Assembly (NCBI GenBank): GCA_030536655.1
Contig: JAUNPN010000002.1
Coordinates: 1 to 63,650 of the forward strand
Reading direction: 5' to 3'
DNA from: a bacterium
GTDB lineage: Bacteria > Bacillota > Clostridia > UBA1381
Length of the DNA stretch: 63,650 nt
The notes beneath the pieces were generated by a model. The model had not been told where the DNA came from, made no database searches, and saw nothing but the letters and a program-made list of their open reading frames with translations. Of this stretch, positions 9,600 through 18,888 are shown one piece after another. Both the position numbers and the translations under genes were made by a program. The number at the start of each line of letters is the position of its first letter. Positions within the stretch are counted from its first letter, which is position 1.

Positions 9600-9926
9600 A
9601 TGGATTATCAAGAGGTACGTAAACGTGAAAAAATAAAAAAACGCGGAGGCAACACCTCCGGCAGGAAATTGGGCGACCCGAAACGCGTGGATTACGGAAA
9701 GCGCCGCAGTACGGCGGTGCTGATTGTGCTGTCTGCAATTGTTCTGCTGCTTGGAGCGGCAATTATAAAAACAAACAATATCTCATTTTCAATCCTTCCC
9801 GCCCCGCCTACGGCGGAGCCTATTATTGAAAGAAACAACGATACGATGGAAAGCGGGGTTCTTACGGACGGAAGCGGGAATGCGCTGCCTACGGTGGAAC
9901 CGCCGAATACGTATTCACTGGATTAA
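9600..9926 (+). CDS. small single-pass membrane protein of unknown function
   Basis: The 108-residue product has a very basic N-terminus (residues 7-36), one membrane helix (about 37-57, TAVLIVLSAIVLLLGAAII) and an acidic, Pro/Thr-rich tail. The charge pattern predicts a cytoplasmic N-terminus and an extracytoplasmic tail. A ribosome site GAGGGGAATTATTC precedes the ATG. I recognise no family. It stands alone between a promoter and a repeat. Confidence 0.65.
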   Translation: MDYQEVRKREKIKKRGGNTSGRKLGDPKRVDYGKRRSTAVLIVLSAIVLLLGAAIIKTNNISFSILPAPPTAEPIIERNNDTMESGVLTDGSGNALPTVEPPNTYSLD

Positions 9927-10240
9927 GAGCCTGTTAAGCACAGCTTGCCTGCCGTTTTCCCGTCATATTGCCCCGGGAATCTTCGGCATACTCCGGTGTG
10001 CGCCGGAATTTTGGAATAATCCGGCGAAAAATCCGGCTGTGCAATATGCATTTTTTTTAAGGAAGCACTGATTAAATATAGTACGCAGTGAACACAGTCA
10101 GATTATATAAAAAGATCGAAGGCATACTCGCGTATGTCGAGAGATTTTTGTATGATATGACGGAAAATATGCAAGTTCAATGCGTGCTAAGCCGTTAGGC
10201 GTTAATTAATCAGTGGTTCCTTAATTACGGACATGCTCTG
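9925..10240. repeat. dispersed repeat family A, copy interrupted by a miniature element
   Basis: The left part (about 9925-10056) carries AATAATCCGGCGAAAAATCC and GCAATATGCA, and the right part (about 10221-10240) carries TTAATTACGGACATGCT. Uninterrupted copies elsewhere (18833-18868, 21217-21252) read straight through TTTTTAATTACGG, so the 168-bp element at 10057-10224 was inserted into this repeat at TTAA. Confidence 0.7.
10057..10224 (-). mobile_element. miniature inverted-repeat element (family B), copy 1
   Basis: A 168-bp non-coding element is bounded by TTAAGGAAGCACTGATTAA and its near-perfect complement. It is the reverse complement of the copies at 18586 and 53704 but lacks a 12-base GAAAAATCTGAC segment. 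The insertion site inside repeat family A shows TTAA on both sides where empty copies have a single TTAA, consistent with a TTAA target duplication. It has no gene, so it would need a transposase supplied elsewhere. Confidence 0.85.
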
Positions 10241-10305
10241 AGTCATTCACAGTCCCGGCACCTGACGCATAGTATGACATAAGAATATTTTAAGGAGATG
10301 TTTTT

Positions 10306-11088
10306 ATGGAGAGTAATGTGCTGTACGCGCTGGGACTTACGCTTATTGCGGGCGCGGCTACCGGCATAGGCGCAGTTGCCGCGCTTTTTGCAAAAAAAGA
10401 AAATACAAGGGTGCTTGCAGCCTCGCTCGGCTTTTCGGCAGGTGTGATGATTTTCGTTTCAATGGTGGAGATATTTGCCCAGGCAAGGGGGTATCTTTCT
10501 GCTGCCGCCGGCGATAAAAACGGATATCTGTACGCCGCAGCGGCGTTTTTTGCCGGTGTTGTTGTCATCGGCATAATAGACTGGGTTGTTCCTTCCGCTG
10601 AGGGCGATATAGGAAATCTGACAGCCAACCGCTCCGCTTCGCTTTCGCGTATGGGTATGCTTATGGCGCTTGCGATTGGTATACATAACTTCCCGGAGGG
10701 TATGGTTACTTTTACCTCTGCCTTGAGAAATCCTTCGCTCGGAGCGGCTGTCTGCCTTGCAATCGCAATACATAATATCCCGGAGGGAATTGCAACCGCA
10801 ATACCTATTTACTATTCCGACGGCAAAAGAGGAAAGGCCTTTTTTGTGTCTTTCCTGTCGGGAATTGCTGAGCCTGTCGGCGCTTTGATTGGTTATCTGA
10901 TTCTCCGGCCGTTTTTAAATGATTTTGTGTTCGGCTGCCTTTTTGCTGCTATCGCCGGAATTATGGTGTTTATTTCTATTGAGGAGCTTTTGCCCATGGC
11001 AAGGCTGTATGACAAGGGAAAGCTGACTATAATCGGCTTTGTCTGCGGTATGGCGGTTATGGCGCTGAGCTTATTTATGCTTGCGTAG
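10306..11088 (+). CDS. zupT: ZIP-family metal transporter (ZupT-like)
   Basis: The 260-residue protein has about eight membrane helices and the two ZIP metal-site motifs HNFPEG (about residue 126) and HNIPEG (about 155), both followed by small-residue helices. ZupT proteins import zinc and other divalent metals. Length is typical. A ribosome site AAGGAGATG lies before the ATG. It is a single gene ending at a hairpin. Substrate preference cannot be read from sequence. Confidence 0.92.
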   Translation: MESNVLYALGLTLIAGAATGIGAVAALFAKKENTRVLAASLGFSAGVMIFVSMVEIFAQARGYLSAAAGDKNGYLYAAAAFFAGVVVIGIIDWVVPSAEGDIGNLTANRSASLSRMGMLMALAIGIHNFPEGMVTFTSALRNPSLGAAVCLAIAIHNIPEGIATAIPIYYSDGKRGKAFFVSFLSGIAEPVGALIGYLILRPFLNDFVFGCLFAAIAGIMVFISIEELLPMARLYDKGKLTIIGFVCGMAVMALSLFMLA

Positions 11089-11152
11089 GAACTTCTGTAA
11101 AATGCCGGCGGCAGCCGGGTAAAAACAGGTTTTTCTCCGATAAGAGTTGTTT

Positions 11153-11195
11153 AAGAGGCTGTATGGAAACTTTGGGTTTTTATACGGCTTCTTTT
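11153..11195 (+). terminator. terminator after the ZIP transporter gene
   Basis: AAGAGGCTGTAT pairs with ATACGGCTTCTT (two G-U pairs) and is followed by T residues. Confidence 0.6.
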
Positions 11196-11281
11196 GATCT
11201 TCTGTGATAAAATACTATATATGAATAATAATAAAAATAACGAAAATAACGAAAAAAATGAATAAAATGTACAAAGTACAG

Positions 11282-11310
11282 TTGATTTCTACGTAAGTTT
11301 ATGCTATAAT
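11282..11310 (+). promoter_or_regulatory. promoter of the two-component operon
   Basis: TTGATT (11282-11287), 17-base spacer, TATAAT (11305-11310), about 60 bases before the response-regulator start. Confidence 0.65.
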
Positions 11311-11372
11311 ATATTTTATAGTATGGGTTGGTTTATCCGGCACATTATAAACGGATGAAAGGAAGTAATGTT

Positions 11373-12059
11373 ATGTCAAACAGTAAAGTACTTATAGTTG
11401 ACGATGATGAAAATATCGTGGAACTGATGCGAATAAACCTTATGAAGGAAGGTTTCGATATTTGTACAGCTAATGACGGTGAAAAGGCTGTTGAGCTTTT
11501 TAGAACGGAAACTCCGTCAATTGTAATTCTTGACGTCATGATGCCGAAAATGGACGGCTGGCAGGTTTGCCGCGAAATCAGACGCATAAGCAATATCCCG
11601 ATTATTATGCTCACAGCAAAGGGCGAAACCTTTGACAAGGTTCTTGGGCTGGAACTGGGCGCGGACGATTATATGGTTAAGCCTTTTGAAACAAAGGAGC
11701 TTATCGCGCGGGTTAAGGCAGTACTCCGCAGGAGCGAATCTGCGGAAAACTCTGCTGAAATGGAGATTGTTTATCCGAAGCTTAATATAAATATCTCAAA
11801 TTATGAACTGCGTCTTGACGGTCAGCTTGTGGAAGTGCCGCCGAAGGAGTTGGAGCTTCTATACTTTCTTGCCTCGCATCCCAATAAGGTGTTCACGCGT
11901 GAGCAGCTGCTCAGCGAGGTTTGGAATTTTAACTTTTCCGGTGATTCGCGTACGGTTGACGTGCATATAAAACGAATAAGACAGAAAATTGAAGGACTTG
12001 ACGTGAACTGGAAAATTAAAACCGTGCACAGAGTCGGTTATAAATTTGAGGTACGATAA
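11373..12059 (+). CDS. OmpR-family response regulator
   Basis: The 228-residue protein has an N-terminal receiver domain (residues 1-118: acidic pair VDDDE, phosphoacceptor Asp in VILDVMMPKMDGW, switch Thr in LTAK, and Lys in VKPF) and a C-terminal winged helix (about 130-227, with FTREQLLSEVWNFNFSGDSRTVDVHIKRIR split over two turns). AAAGGAAG sits 8 bases before ATG 11373, so I prefer it to upstream starts. The sensor kinase follows 3 bases after the stop. The signal it reads is unknown; PhoP/WalR-like regulators have this layout. Confidence 0.93.
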   Translation: MSNSKVLIVDDDENIVELMRINLMKEGFDICTANDGEKAVELFRTETPSIVILDVMMPKMDGWQVCREIRRISNIPIIMLTAKGETFDKVLGLELGADDYMVKPFETKELIARVKAVLRRSESAENSAEMEIVYPKLNINISNYELRLDGQLVEVPPKELELLYFLASHPNKVFTREQLLSEVWNFNFSGDSRTVDVHIKRIRQKIEGLDVNWKIKTVHRVGYKFEVR

Positions 12060-12062
12060 AAA

Positions 12063-13532
12063 ATGTTTTTTAAAAGCATATTCTCCCGTCTTTTCTTTAC
12101 GGTCACAACCATAATTGTTATCGTTGTAACTATTGTAAGTCTTGTTATGGCGCTGTTTATGTACAACTATACTGTCAATCGTCAGATTCAGACTATATCT
12201 GAGCTGTCTGAAACGGTTGAGCTTATGACGGGCGCAATGCAGATACAAGAAAACGATAACCGCACACGCCAGGCCTTCGGCTATCAGCTGGAGGTCTGGT
12301 CAAAGGTGGTTCATGCTGATATTATTATCGTGAATCTTGACGGTGATATTACCGAAAAAAGCACAAACAGCGTTGATTCCGTACCTCAGGAAATGCTGGA
12401 TTTCGTTCTCTCCGGCGATACTATAAAGAAAACCGGCGATTTTAACGGAGCTTATGACGAGAAAGTCATGACTGTGGGCATTCCGGTTTATTTTAACGGA
12501 AACATAGTCGGAGGTATGTTCTTTAACTCAATGGTTCCGCGTATGAAAAGGACTTTTGCTGATTTGCAGCTTCAGCTTTTGTCCGCATGCCTTATTTCAA
12601 TGGCGGTTGCCTGCATTCTGGTGTATTTAGAGTCGAGAAAGCTTTCAAGACCGATTAACCGTATTAATTCAGTTGCACGTGATATTGCGGCGGGGAATTT
12701 CGGAGGCCGTGTTCGGGTTGACAGTATGGACGAAATCGGACAGCTTGCCGCAAGCTTCAATTTTATGGCTGACAGCATAGAGGATTTGGAAAATCAGCGC
12801 TCAAGCTTTGTTTCTGATGTTTCGCATGAGCTGCGCACTCCTATGACAAGTATTACCGGCTTTGTACAGAGTATTCTGGACGGGACTATTCCGGAGGAAA
12901 AACGGGAATATTATTTGAAAATAGTACTTGATGAATCAAAACGGCTTACCAAGCTTGTAAATGATATGCTTGATATGTCGAGAATGTCCTCGGATAAGTA
13001 TCAGCTTACGATTGAAGCATTTGATTTGAATGAGCTTGTACGCGTCGCTATAGTCGGATTGTATTCAAAGATTGAGGAGCATAATCTTGATATAAGCTTT
13101 AACGGCGACGGGGAGTATGACGACAGCTTTGACGAGGAGTTTGACGAGCCGGAGGATGAGCCGCTTATGGTTATCGCCGATAAGGATTCGATAAAGCGGG
13201 TGCTTATAAATATCATAGACAATGCGATAAAGTTCAGCTATCCAAATACCGTTATAGGCATTAATACGTGGGTAGCGGACAAAAAGGCTCATGTCAGCAT
13301 CGGAAATTTCGGAATTGGAATTGACGGGGCTGATTTATCAAATGTATTTAACCGCTTCTACAAGACCGACCGTTCGCGCGGCAAGGAGCGGAGCGGAGCA
13401 GGACTGGGACTTTCGCTGGTCAAAAACATCCTTACGCTTCATAAACAAAGCATTTGGGTGGAAAGTGTAAAAGCAAAGGAGGGCGCTGACGTGAAGTATA
13501 CAAAGTTCACGTTTACGCTTGAATTAGCATAA
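12063..13532 (+). CDS. sensor histidine kinase with HAMP domain
   Basis: The 489-residue kinase has two membrane helices (about 9-33 and 168-187) flanking an extracytoplasmic sensor of about 135 residues, a HAMP domain (about 190-240), a HisKA box with phosphoacceptor His (DVSHELRTPMTSI, about residue 256), and an HATPase domain with N-box (NIIDNAIKFSY), G1 (IGNFGIGI) and G2 (GAGLGLSLVKN). A run of Asp/Glu (about 350-372) inserted in the ATPase domain is unusual. It is translationally close to the regulator before it. Confidence 0.93.
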   Translation: MFFKSIFSRLFFTVTTIIVIVVTIVSLVMALFMYNYTVNRQIQTISELSETVELMTGAMQIQENDNRTRQAFGYQLEVWSKVVHADIIIVNLDGDITEKSTNSVDSVPQEMLDFVLSGDTIKKTGDFNGAYDEKVMTVGIPVYFNGNIVGGMFFNSMVPRMKRTFADLQLQLLSACLISMAVACILVYLESRKLSRPINRINSVARDIAAGNFGGRVRVDSMDEIGQLAASFNFMADSIEDLENQRSSFVSDVSHELRTPMTSITGFVQSILDGTIPEEKREYYLKIVLDESKRLTKLVNDMLDMSRMSSDKYQLTIEAFDLNELVRVAIVGLYSKIEEHNLDISFNGDGEYDDSFDEEFDEPEDEPLMVIADKDSIKRVLINIIDNAIKFSYPNTVIGINTWVADKKAHVSIGNFGIGIDGADLSNVFNRFYKTDRSRGKERSGAGLGLSLVKNILTLHKQSIWVESVKAKEGADVKYTKFTFTLELA

Positions 13533-13559
13533 AGAATAAGGGAAGGATAATTTAACAGA

Positions 13560-16025
13560 ATGAAAACAATTTATTTAACCGGAACAGTTAATGATATGCA
13601 GGCGGAGTATGAGGCGATTAAGTCAGTCGTTATGCCGCAGATTAACGCGTTTTTGAAAGAAGAGTACGATGAGGAAGCAACTCTTATGGGCTTCGGCGAC
13701 ACATCGGACGACGAGGGCTGCCGCAAGGAGCTTAAGTCATGCTTCCGCGAGCTTAAGAAGGGTGACGCATACTTCGTGTCGCTGCTCAGCGATCGTTACG
13801 GTAATGTGCCGCCGTCGGATGTTACGGACGGCTTCCTTGAAAAGGTTGGTATTCATGCCGATGAAAATGTAATCGGATGCAGCGTTATGGAGATTGAAAC
13901 GCTTTATGCGGCGCTTAACGACCCCGAAAAAGCTCTTGTATACTTCCGCGAGCCGTTTACTAAGAAGGAAATTGCGGGACCGATGCACAAGGTATTTGCC
14001 GCAGGCTTCGGAGAGGGAAGAAAGGTTAAAAAGCTCAAGAGCACGATAAGAAAAATGAAGGCTTTGACGATTCATGAGTACAAGCTTGAAACGGTGAACG
14101 GTGTTCCGACCGAGGAAAGCGCAAATGCTCTTGCGAGCCGTATTGCAGAAGATTTAAAGCTGCTGATAGCCGCGGATATGAACAAAAAGGCAAAGGCGGC
14201 GGAGCAGGAAGAAGCTGCCGCTGCCGTTGAAACGGAAACCGCGGAAGAAAGGGCTGAGGACGTAAAAATTCCCGAAAATAAGATGAACAAGGGCCCGATT
14301 AACCTTAACAAGGTTGAAACGCCGGTCTGGAACGCCTTAAAGGAAGGCAGCGCTGAAAAGTATAATCCGGAGGAGCTTAGGAATGAAGCTGTTGCGGTAA
14401 ATAAGAACGCGGCAATGCTTGAACAGAGCGACCCGGAAAGAGCCGGCGACCTTTACGATGACGCTATGGAAATGTTCAGACGTCTCCGCAAAGACGCCGA
14501 GGCAGGTCACGGTGCGTTTGATGATACGCTTGACAAGGTACAGCAGGTTCTTGTGACAGATGAGGTTGTAAGAGATATGGGTCTTACCTACTTCGCTTAC
14601 GCAAGGATTGAATTCAACTCAAAGAATTTTGAGGGCGCGGCTGCATGGGGCAAGCAGGCTATTGACTCACTGACAGGATATCAGCAGAAGTATAACAAGA
14701 TTGAAACTATTATAGATTTATCCAACGTATGGATGCTTATGTCGGCGGCTCTTGCTAACGGCGGCAACCCGATTGAAGCAATCGATGCTGTTTCGGCTGC
14801 GATTTCGTGCTATGACGGCTTGGCTCATAACAAGAATTTCAAGGCCCCGGAGGATTTCGGAACCCGGTACAAATCAATAGCGCAGCTTGCTCATACAATC
14901 TGTATCAATGAAAAGACCGGCGAGGCGGCTAAAAAGTGGCTTACCTTCTGCCAGCAGCAGTCATTCCAGCTTTCTAAGATGGGCGACAATGCCGGTATGA
15001 TTAATTATGTAAACTTCTCGATCGGTCTCTGCGAGTACCAGATTTATCAGCAGAACAATAAGGAGAATATGTATCGTTACCTTAATATGATTCACGAGAT
15101 AGCTCAGCTCTTTCTCAGAGAAAGAAATGAGCCTATGCTTAAGCTCCTTGTCGATAAGGGCAGAAACCTTATGGAGGTCGCTCCGAATGATGAGAGAGTA
15201 ACGGACATAGTCTGCTCCATGATAAGTTTACAGGCAAATATCTTCTTCAGCACCTTAAGACATGAGGAAGCCCTTGCAAATTACACGGAAGTAGTCGATA
15301 TGCGCAAGGACTACAAGAACAGCCTTGATACCCAGAAGCGCATCGTAATCGCTGCCGACTATGCAAGACGCGCGTCCGCTTATACGGAGCTTAACAGGCT
15401 TGCAGAGGCGGAAGAAGGCTATGACGAGGCTATTTCAATTCTTAAGAGCATAAAAAGCAAGGATAATGATGAGCGAATTTGCGGAGAGCTTGCGTCTGCT
15501 TATATGAACCGCTCCGTATGCCTCGGCAAGCAAGATAGGATTGAGGAAGCTAAGGAGTCAATCGATACCGCGTACAAGTATGTTGACGGCAGGAAGCTGA
15601 CCCAGCAGAACCTTGTTATACTGAAAAGACGTATCAGAAGAATGAAGCAGATTACCGAGAGCGAAAACCCGAAGGCAATGTATGGTCAGGAGCTTATGAA
15701 GCAGGCTAAGGCTGAGATGGATAAGCTGCGCGACGCGAATGAGTATGTGAAGAAGCAGGAGTTTGAAAAGGCTGCCGGGATGATTGAGGAGGCGCTTCTG
15801 AAGCTGAAGGAACTTATGGTTGTTGACATTGTTATTCCGTCGGAGGGTTATGCGGCAAATCTGGCTGCCTGCGGTTCGATTTATCAGGATAAGCTTAATA
15901 ATGAGGTTAAGGGCGCAAGTATGTTAAAGGCTGCATGGGCGGTTCTTGTTGATATGGAAAAGGACGGTTTGCGTCTTAACGCTCAGTTAGTTAATAATCT
16001 TAAGACAAGACTTAAGATTAAATAA
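13560..16025 (+). CDS. DUF4062-like N-terminal domain fused to TPR repeats
   Basis: The 821-residue protein opens with MKTIYLTGTVNDMQAEYEAI, which resembles the DUF4062 signature found at the N-terminus of some STAND NTPases, and continues with KKGDAYFVSLLSDRYG and VMEIETLYA of the same alpha/beta fold (about residues 1-170). An Ala/Glu-rich linker (about 205-240) leads into TPR-like helical repeats to the end (for example YDEAISILKSI and FEKAAGMIEEALLKL). No NTPase domain intervenes. It lies 28 bases after the sensor kinase and probably shares its operon, which suggests a scaffold or signalling role; the function is unknown. Confidence 0.7.
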   Translation: MKTIYLTGTVNDMQAEYEAIKSVVMPQINAFLKEEYDEEATLMGFGDTSDDEGCRKELKSCFRELKKGDAYFVSLLSDRYGNVPPSDVTDGFLEKVGIHADENVIGCSVMEIETLYAALNDPEKALVYFREPFTKKEIAGPMHKVFAAGFGEGRKVKKLKSTIRKMKALTIHEYKLETVNGVPTEESANALASRIAEDLKLLIAADMNKKAKAAEQEEAAAAVETETAEERAEDVKIPENKMNKGPINLNKVETPVWNALKEGSAEKYNPEELRNEAVAVNKNAAMLEQSDPERAGDLYDDAMEMFRRLRKDAEAGHGAFDDTLDKVQQVLVTDEVVRDMGLTYFAYARIEFNSKNFEGAAAWGKQAIDSLTGYQQKYNKIETIIDLSNVWMLMSAALANGGNPIEAIDAVSAAISCYDGLAHNKNFKAPEDFGTRYKSIAQLAHTICINEKTGEAAKKWLTFCQQQSFQLSKMGDNAGMINYVNFSIGLCEYQIYQQNNKENMYRYLNMIHEIAQLFLRERNEPMLKLLVDKGRNLMEVAPNDERVTDIVCSMISLQANIFFSTLRHEEALANYTEVVDMRKDYKNSLDTQKRIVIAADYARRASAYTELNRLAEAEEGYDEAISILKSIKSKDNDERICGELASAYMNRSVCLGKQDRIEEAKESIDTAYKYVDGRKLTQQNLVILKRRIRRMKQITESENPKAMYGQELMKQAKAEMDKLRDANEYVKKQEFEKAAGMIEEALLKLKELMVVDIVIPSEGYAANLAACGSIYQDKLNNEVKGASMLKAAWAVLVDMEKDGLRLNAQLVNNLKTRLKIK

Positions 16026-16133
16026 GCGGCACGCGGGAAAACACCGGACATGAGCGGAAAAATTTCCTGCTTTGTTCGGGATTTCCGCAGTCTGCCGCGC
16101 TGTACTTTTTATAGAGAAAGGAAAGATTTCAGA

Positions 16134-17876
16134 ATGAAAAAATTAATGCTCGGAAATGAAGCCGTTGCGCGCGGTGCATACGAAGCCGGTGCAAGCGTTG
16201 TTTCTTCATACCCGGGAACACCGAGTACTGAAATAACCGAAAATATTGTAAAATATGAGGATATTTATGTGGAGTGGGCGCCGAATGAAAAGGTTGCCTG
16301 CGAGGTTGCGGTCGGCGCGTCGATTGCCGGCGCGCGTTCAATGACCTGCATGAAGCACGTCGGTCTGAATGTTATGGCTGATCCGGTATTTACCGCAAGC
16401 TACACAGGTGTGAACGGCGGTATGGTTATCTGCGTTGCCGACGACCAGGGAATGCATTCGTCACAGAATGAGCAGGATTCGCGCCACTATGCAAAGGCTT
16501 CAAAGATACTTATGCTTGAGCCGTCCGACAGCGGCGAATGTAAGAGCTTTGTCAAGAAGGCTTACGAGCTTTCTGAGGAATTTGATACTCCGGTATTTAT
16601 AAGGCTCTCAACAAGAGTTTCACATTCACAGAGCCTTGTTGAGGAGGAGGAACCGGTAAAATATGAGCTTAAGCCGTATGAGAAGAATCCGTCGAAGTAC
16701 GTTATGCTGCCGGGAAACGCAGTCGGCCGTCATGTGTTCGTTGAGGAAAGAATAAACAGGCTTCGCGCTATGGCGGAGCAGTCGGACTCGCTTAACCCGA
16801 TTGAGGACAACGGCTCAAGGATTGGCGTTATCGCGGGCGGTATCGCGTACATTTATGCAAAGGAGGCTCTCGGCGACAGCGTTGATTTCCTTAAGCTCGG
16901 TGTGATTTATCCGCTTCCGGACGCGCGTCTGAAGGAGTTTGCGGCAAAACATGACAAGGTTTTTGTAGTCGAGGAGCTTGACCCGATTATTGAGGAACAC
17001 TGCAAAATGCTCGGCATTGATGTAATCGGCAAGGATGTATTTACTCTCTTGGGTGAGTATACGCCCGCGATGATTAAAAAGGCTGTAACCGGCGAGGACC
17101 CGGCTGAGTACAATGCGGTTGAGGAAGCAATTCCCGTAAGACCGCCGGTAATGTGCGCGGGATGTCCGCACAGGGCTACATATTATGTATTAAAGAAGCT
17201 TGGCTTGGTAGTATCCGGCGACATCGGCTGCTACACGCTCGGCGCTGCACCTCCGCTGCAAAGCATTGACACTACTATTTGTATGGGCGCATCGGTGAGC
17301 GCTGCTCACGGAATGGCTAAGGCAAGAGGACCGGAGTTTAATAAGAAGCTTGTCAGCGTAATCGGTGACTCAACCTTCATGCATTCGGGAATTACGGGAC
17401 TTGTTGATATTGTTTACAACAAGGGAAACAACACCGTTATTATTCTCGACAATTCCATTACGGGCATGACCGGGCACCAGGATAACCCGACAACCGGATA
17501 TACAATCCGCAGGGAGCCGACAAAGCAGGTTAATCTTGCGGCGCTATGCAGGTCAATCGGAGTAGAGCATATTGTTGTTGCGGATCCGTTTGATGTAAAG
17601 AACTTTGAAAAGGTTGTCAGGGAAGAAGTTGAGCGTGAGGAACCGTCGGTAATTATTGCTCAGAGACCGTGCGCGCTTCTGCCTAACATGAGAAAGATTT
17701 ATAACGGTTTATGTGAAGTTACGGATAAATGTAAGAAGTGTAAGGTTTGTATGAAGCTTGGATGTCCGGCAATCTCGCTTGTTGACGGAGCGGTTAAGAT
17801 TGACGCGACACAGTGCAACGGCTGCGGACTTTGTATCAACGTATGTCCGTTCCATGCGATTGAGAAATCAGCGTGA
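16134..17876 (+). CDS. iorA: indolepyruvate:ferredoxin oxidoreductase, alpha subunit
   Basis: The 580-residue subunit oxidatively decarboxylates aryl pyruvates from aromatic amino acids to aryl-acetyl-CoA, reducing ferredoxin. It has an N-terminal pyrimidine-binding domain (YPGTPSTEITENI), a TPP-binding domain (CAGCPHRATYY, GDIGCYTLG, GDSTFMHSGITG, ILDNSITGMTGHQ) and a C-terminal ferredoxin-like tail with two cysteine clusters (CKKCKVCMKLGCP and CNGCGLCINVCP). I use ATG 16134, preceded by GAAAGGAAAG, rather than an earlier in-frame codon at 16050. iorB follows. Confidence 0.95.
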   Translation: MKKLMLGNEAVARGAYEAGASVVSSYPGTPSTEITENIVKYEDIYVEWAPNEKVACEVAVGASIAGARSMTCMKHVGLNVMADPVFTASYTGVNGGMVICVADDQGMHSSQNEQDSRHYAKASKILMLEPSDSGECKSFVKKAYELSEEFDTPVFIRLSTRVSHSQSLVEEEEPVKYELKPYEKNPSKYVMLPGNAVGRHVFVEERINRLRAMAEQSDSLNPIEDNGSRIGVIAGGIAYIYAKEALGDSVDFLKLGVIYPLPDARLKEFAAKHDKVFVVEELDPIIEEHCKMLGIDVIGKDVFTLLGEYTPAMIKKAVTGEDPAEYNAVEEAIPVRPPVMCAGCPHRATYYVLKKLGLVVSGDIGCYTLGAAPPLQSIDTTICMGASVSAAHGMAKARGPEFNKKLVSVIGDSTFMHSGITGLVDIVYNKGNNTVIILDNSITGMTGHQDNPTTGYTIRREPTKQVNLAALCRSIGVEHIVVADPFDVKNFEKVVREEVEREEPSVIIAQRPCALLPNMRKIYNGLCEVTDKCKKCKVCMKLGCPAISLVDGAVKIDATQCNGCGLCINVCPFHAIEKSA

Positions 17877-18010
17877 AAGTTAAGCGGCGCAGTTTGCCCT
17901 CTTTCGAGTCTCGAAGCGTAAACGCTTTATCCTGAGGAGAGCAGCATGCGTGCTTCTTTTCCGCACCGGGCACAGGACCGGGCAACGAGCTGTTTGGAGG
18001 TTTGAATATT

Positions 18011-18589
18011 ATGAATATTATGATAGTTGGTGTAGGCGGACAGGGAACTCTCCTTGCCAGCCGTATCTTGGGCGGCGCTGCTATTAAAAAGGGTTATGAC
18101 GTGAAGGTAAGTGAGGTTCACGGCATGAGCCAGCGCGGAGGCAGTGTTGTTACATATGTAAAGTTCGGCGATAAGGTGTATTCGCCTATTATTGATAAGG
18201 GCGAGGCGGATTTGGTGCTTGCGTTCGAGCTGCTTGAGGCGTACAGAGCGCTGCCGTTCGTTAAGAAGGGCGGCAGGCTGCTTGTAAATCGTCAGCGTAT
18301 GAATCCGATGCCGGTTATTACCGGCGCAATGGCTTATCCGGAAAATATTGAGGAAAAGCTTAGAGAAAAGGCTGAGGTTACAGCGGTTGACGCGATTCCG
18401 CTCGCGGAGCAGGCGGGCACGATCAAGGCTGTTAATGTCGTGCTTATCGGACTGCTTGCAAGAAGCATGGATATTGAAAAGGAAGTTTGGCTTGAAGTTA
18501 TTAAGGAATGCGTACCGCCGAAATTCCTTGAAATGAACTTGAAGGCTTTTGAATCAGGCTACAGCATTAAGAGCGTATCCGTAAATTAA
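18011..18589 (+). CDS. iorB: indolepyruvate:ferredoxin oxidoreductase, beta subunit
   Basis: The 192-residue gamma-type subunit starts MNIMIVGVGGQGTLLASRIL, the family signature, with SEVHGMSQRGGSVVTYVKFG and an AFELLEAYR segment. It completes the IorAB enzyme. GGAGG lies 10 bases before ATG 18011; a TTG at 18002 is too close to it. The last two bases before the stop and the TAA itself coincide with the TTAA end of the miniature element at 18586, so the original C-terminus may have been slightly altered. Confidence 0.93.
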   Translation: MNIMIVGVGGQGTLLASRILGGAAIKKGYDVKVSEVHGMSQRGGSVVTYVKFGDKVYSPIIDKGEADLVLAFELLEAYRALPFVKKGGRLLVNRQRMNPMPVITGAMAYPENIEEKLREKAEVTAVDAIPLAEQAGTIKAVNVVLIGLLARSMDIEKEVWLEVIKECVPPKFLEMNLKAFESGYSIKSVSVN

Positions 18590-18765
18590 GGAACCACTGA
18601 TTAATTAACGCCTAACGGCTTAGCACGCATTGAACTTGCATATTTTCCGTCATATCATACAAAAATCTCTCGACATACGCGAGTATGCCTTCGATCTTTT
18701 TATATAATCTGACGAAAAATCTGACAGTGTTCACTGTGTACTATATTTAATCAGTGCTTCCTTAA
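18586..18765 (+). mobile_element. miniature inverted-repeat element (family B), copy 2
   Basis: A 180-bp element with ends TTAAGGAACCACTGATTAA and TTAATCAGTGCTTCCTTAA (one mismatch between the arms). The interior includes CTCTCGACATACGCGAGTAT, which can form a small hairpin, and a direct repeat of ATCTGAC. It sits between iorB and paaK and supplies the iorB stop codon. Sequence is almost identical to 53704-53883. Confidence 0.88.
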
Positions 18766-18868
18766 ATTAAGCGCATCTTGCGTGCTGATTTCTGCTGTTT
18801 CAAAAAATCCGGCGAAAAATCCGGATTCGCAATATGCGCTTCTTTAATTACGGACAAGCTTTGAGTAA
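18766..18868. repeat. dispersed repeat family A, copy near paaK
   Basis: It carries ATTAAGCGCATCTTGCGTGC, then AATCCGGCGAAAAATCCGG, then AATATGCGCTTCTTTAATTA and CGGACAAGC. The ends form the same imperfect inverted repeat as the copy at 4120. It abuts the miniature element. Confidence 0.7.
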
Positions 18869-18888
18869 ATAAGAAATGGAGAAAAAAT

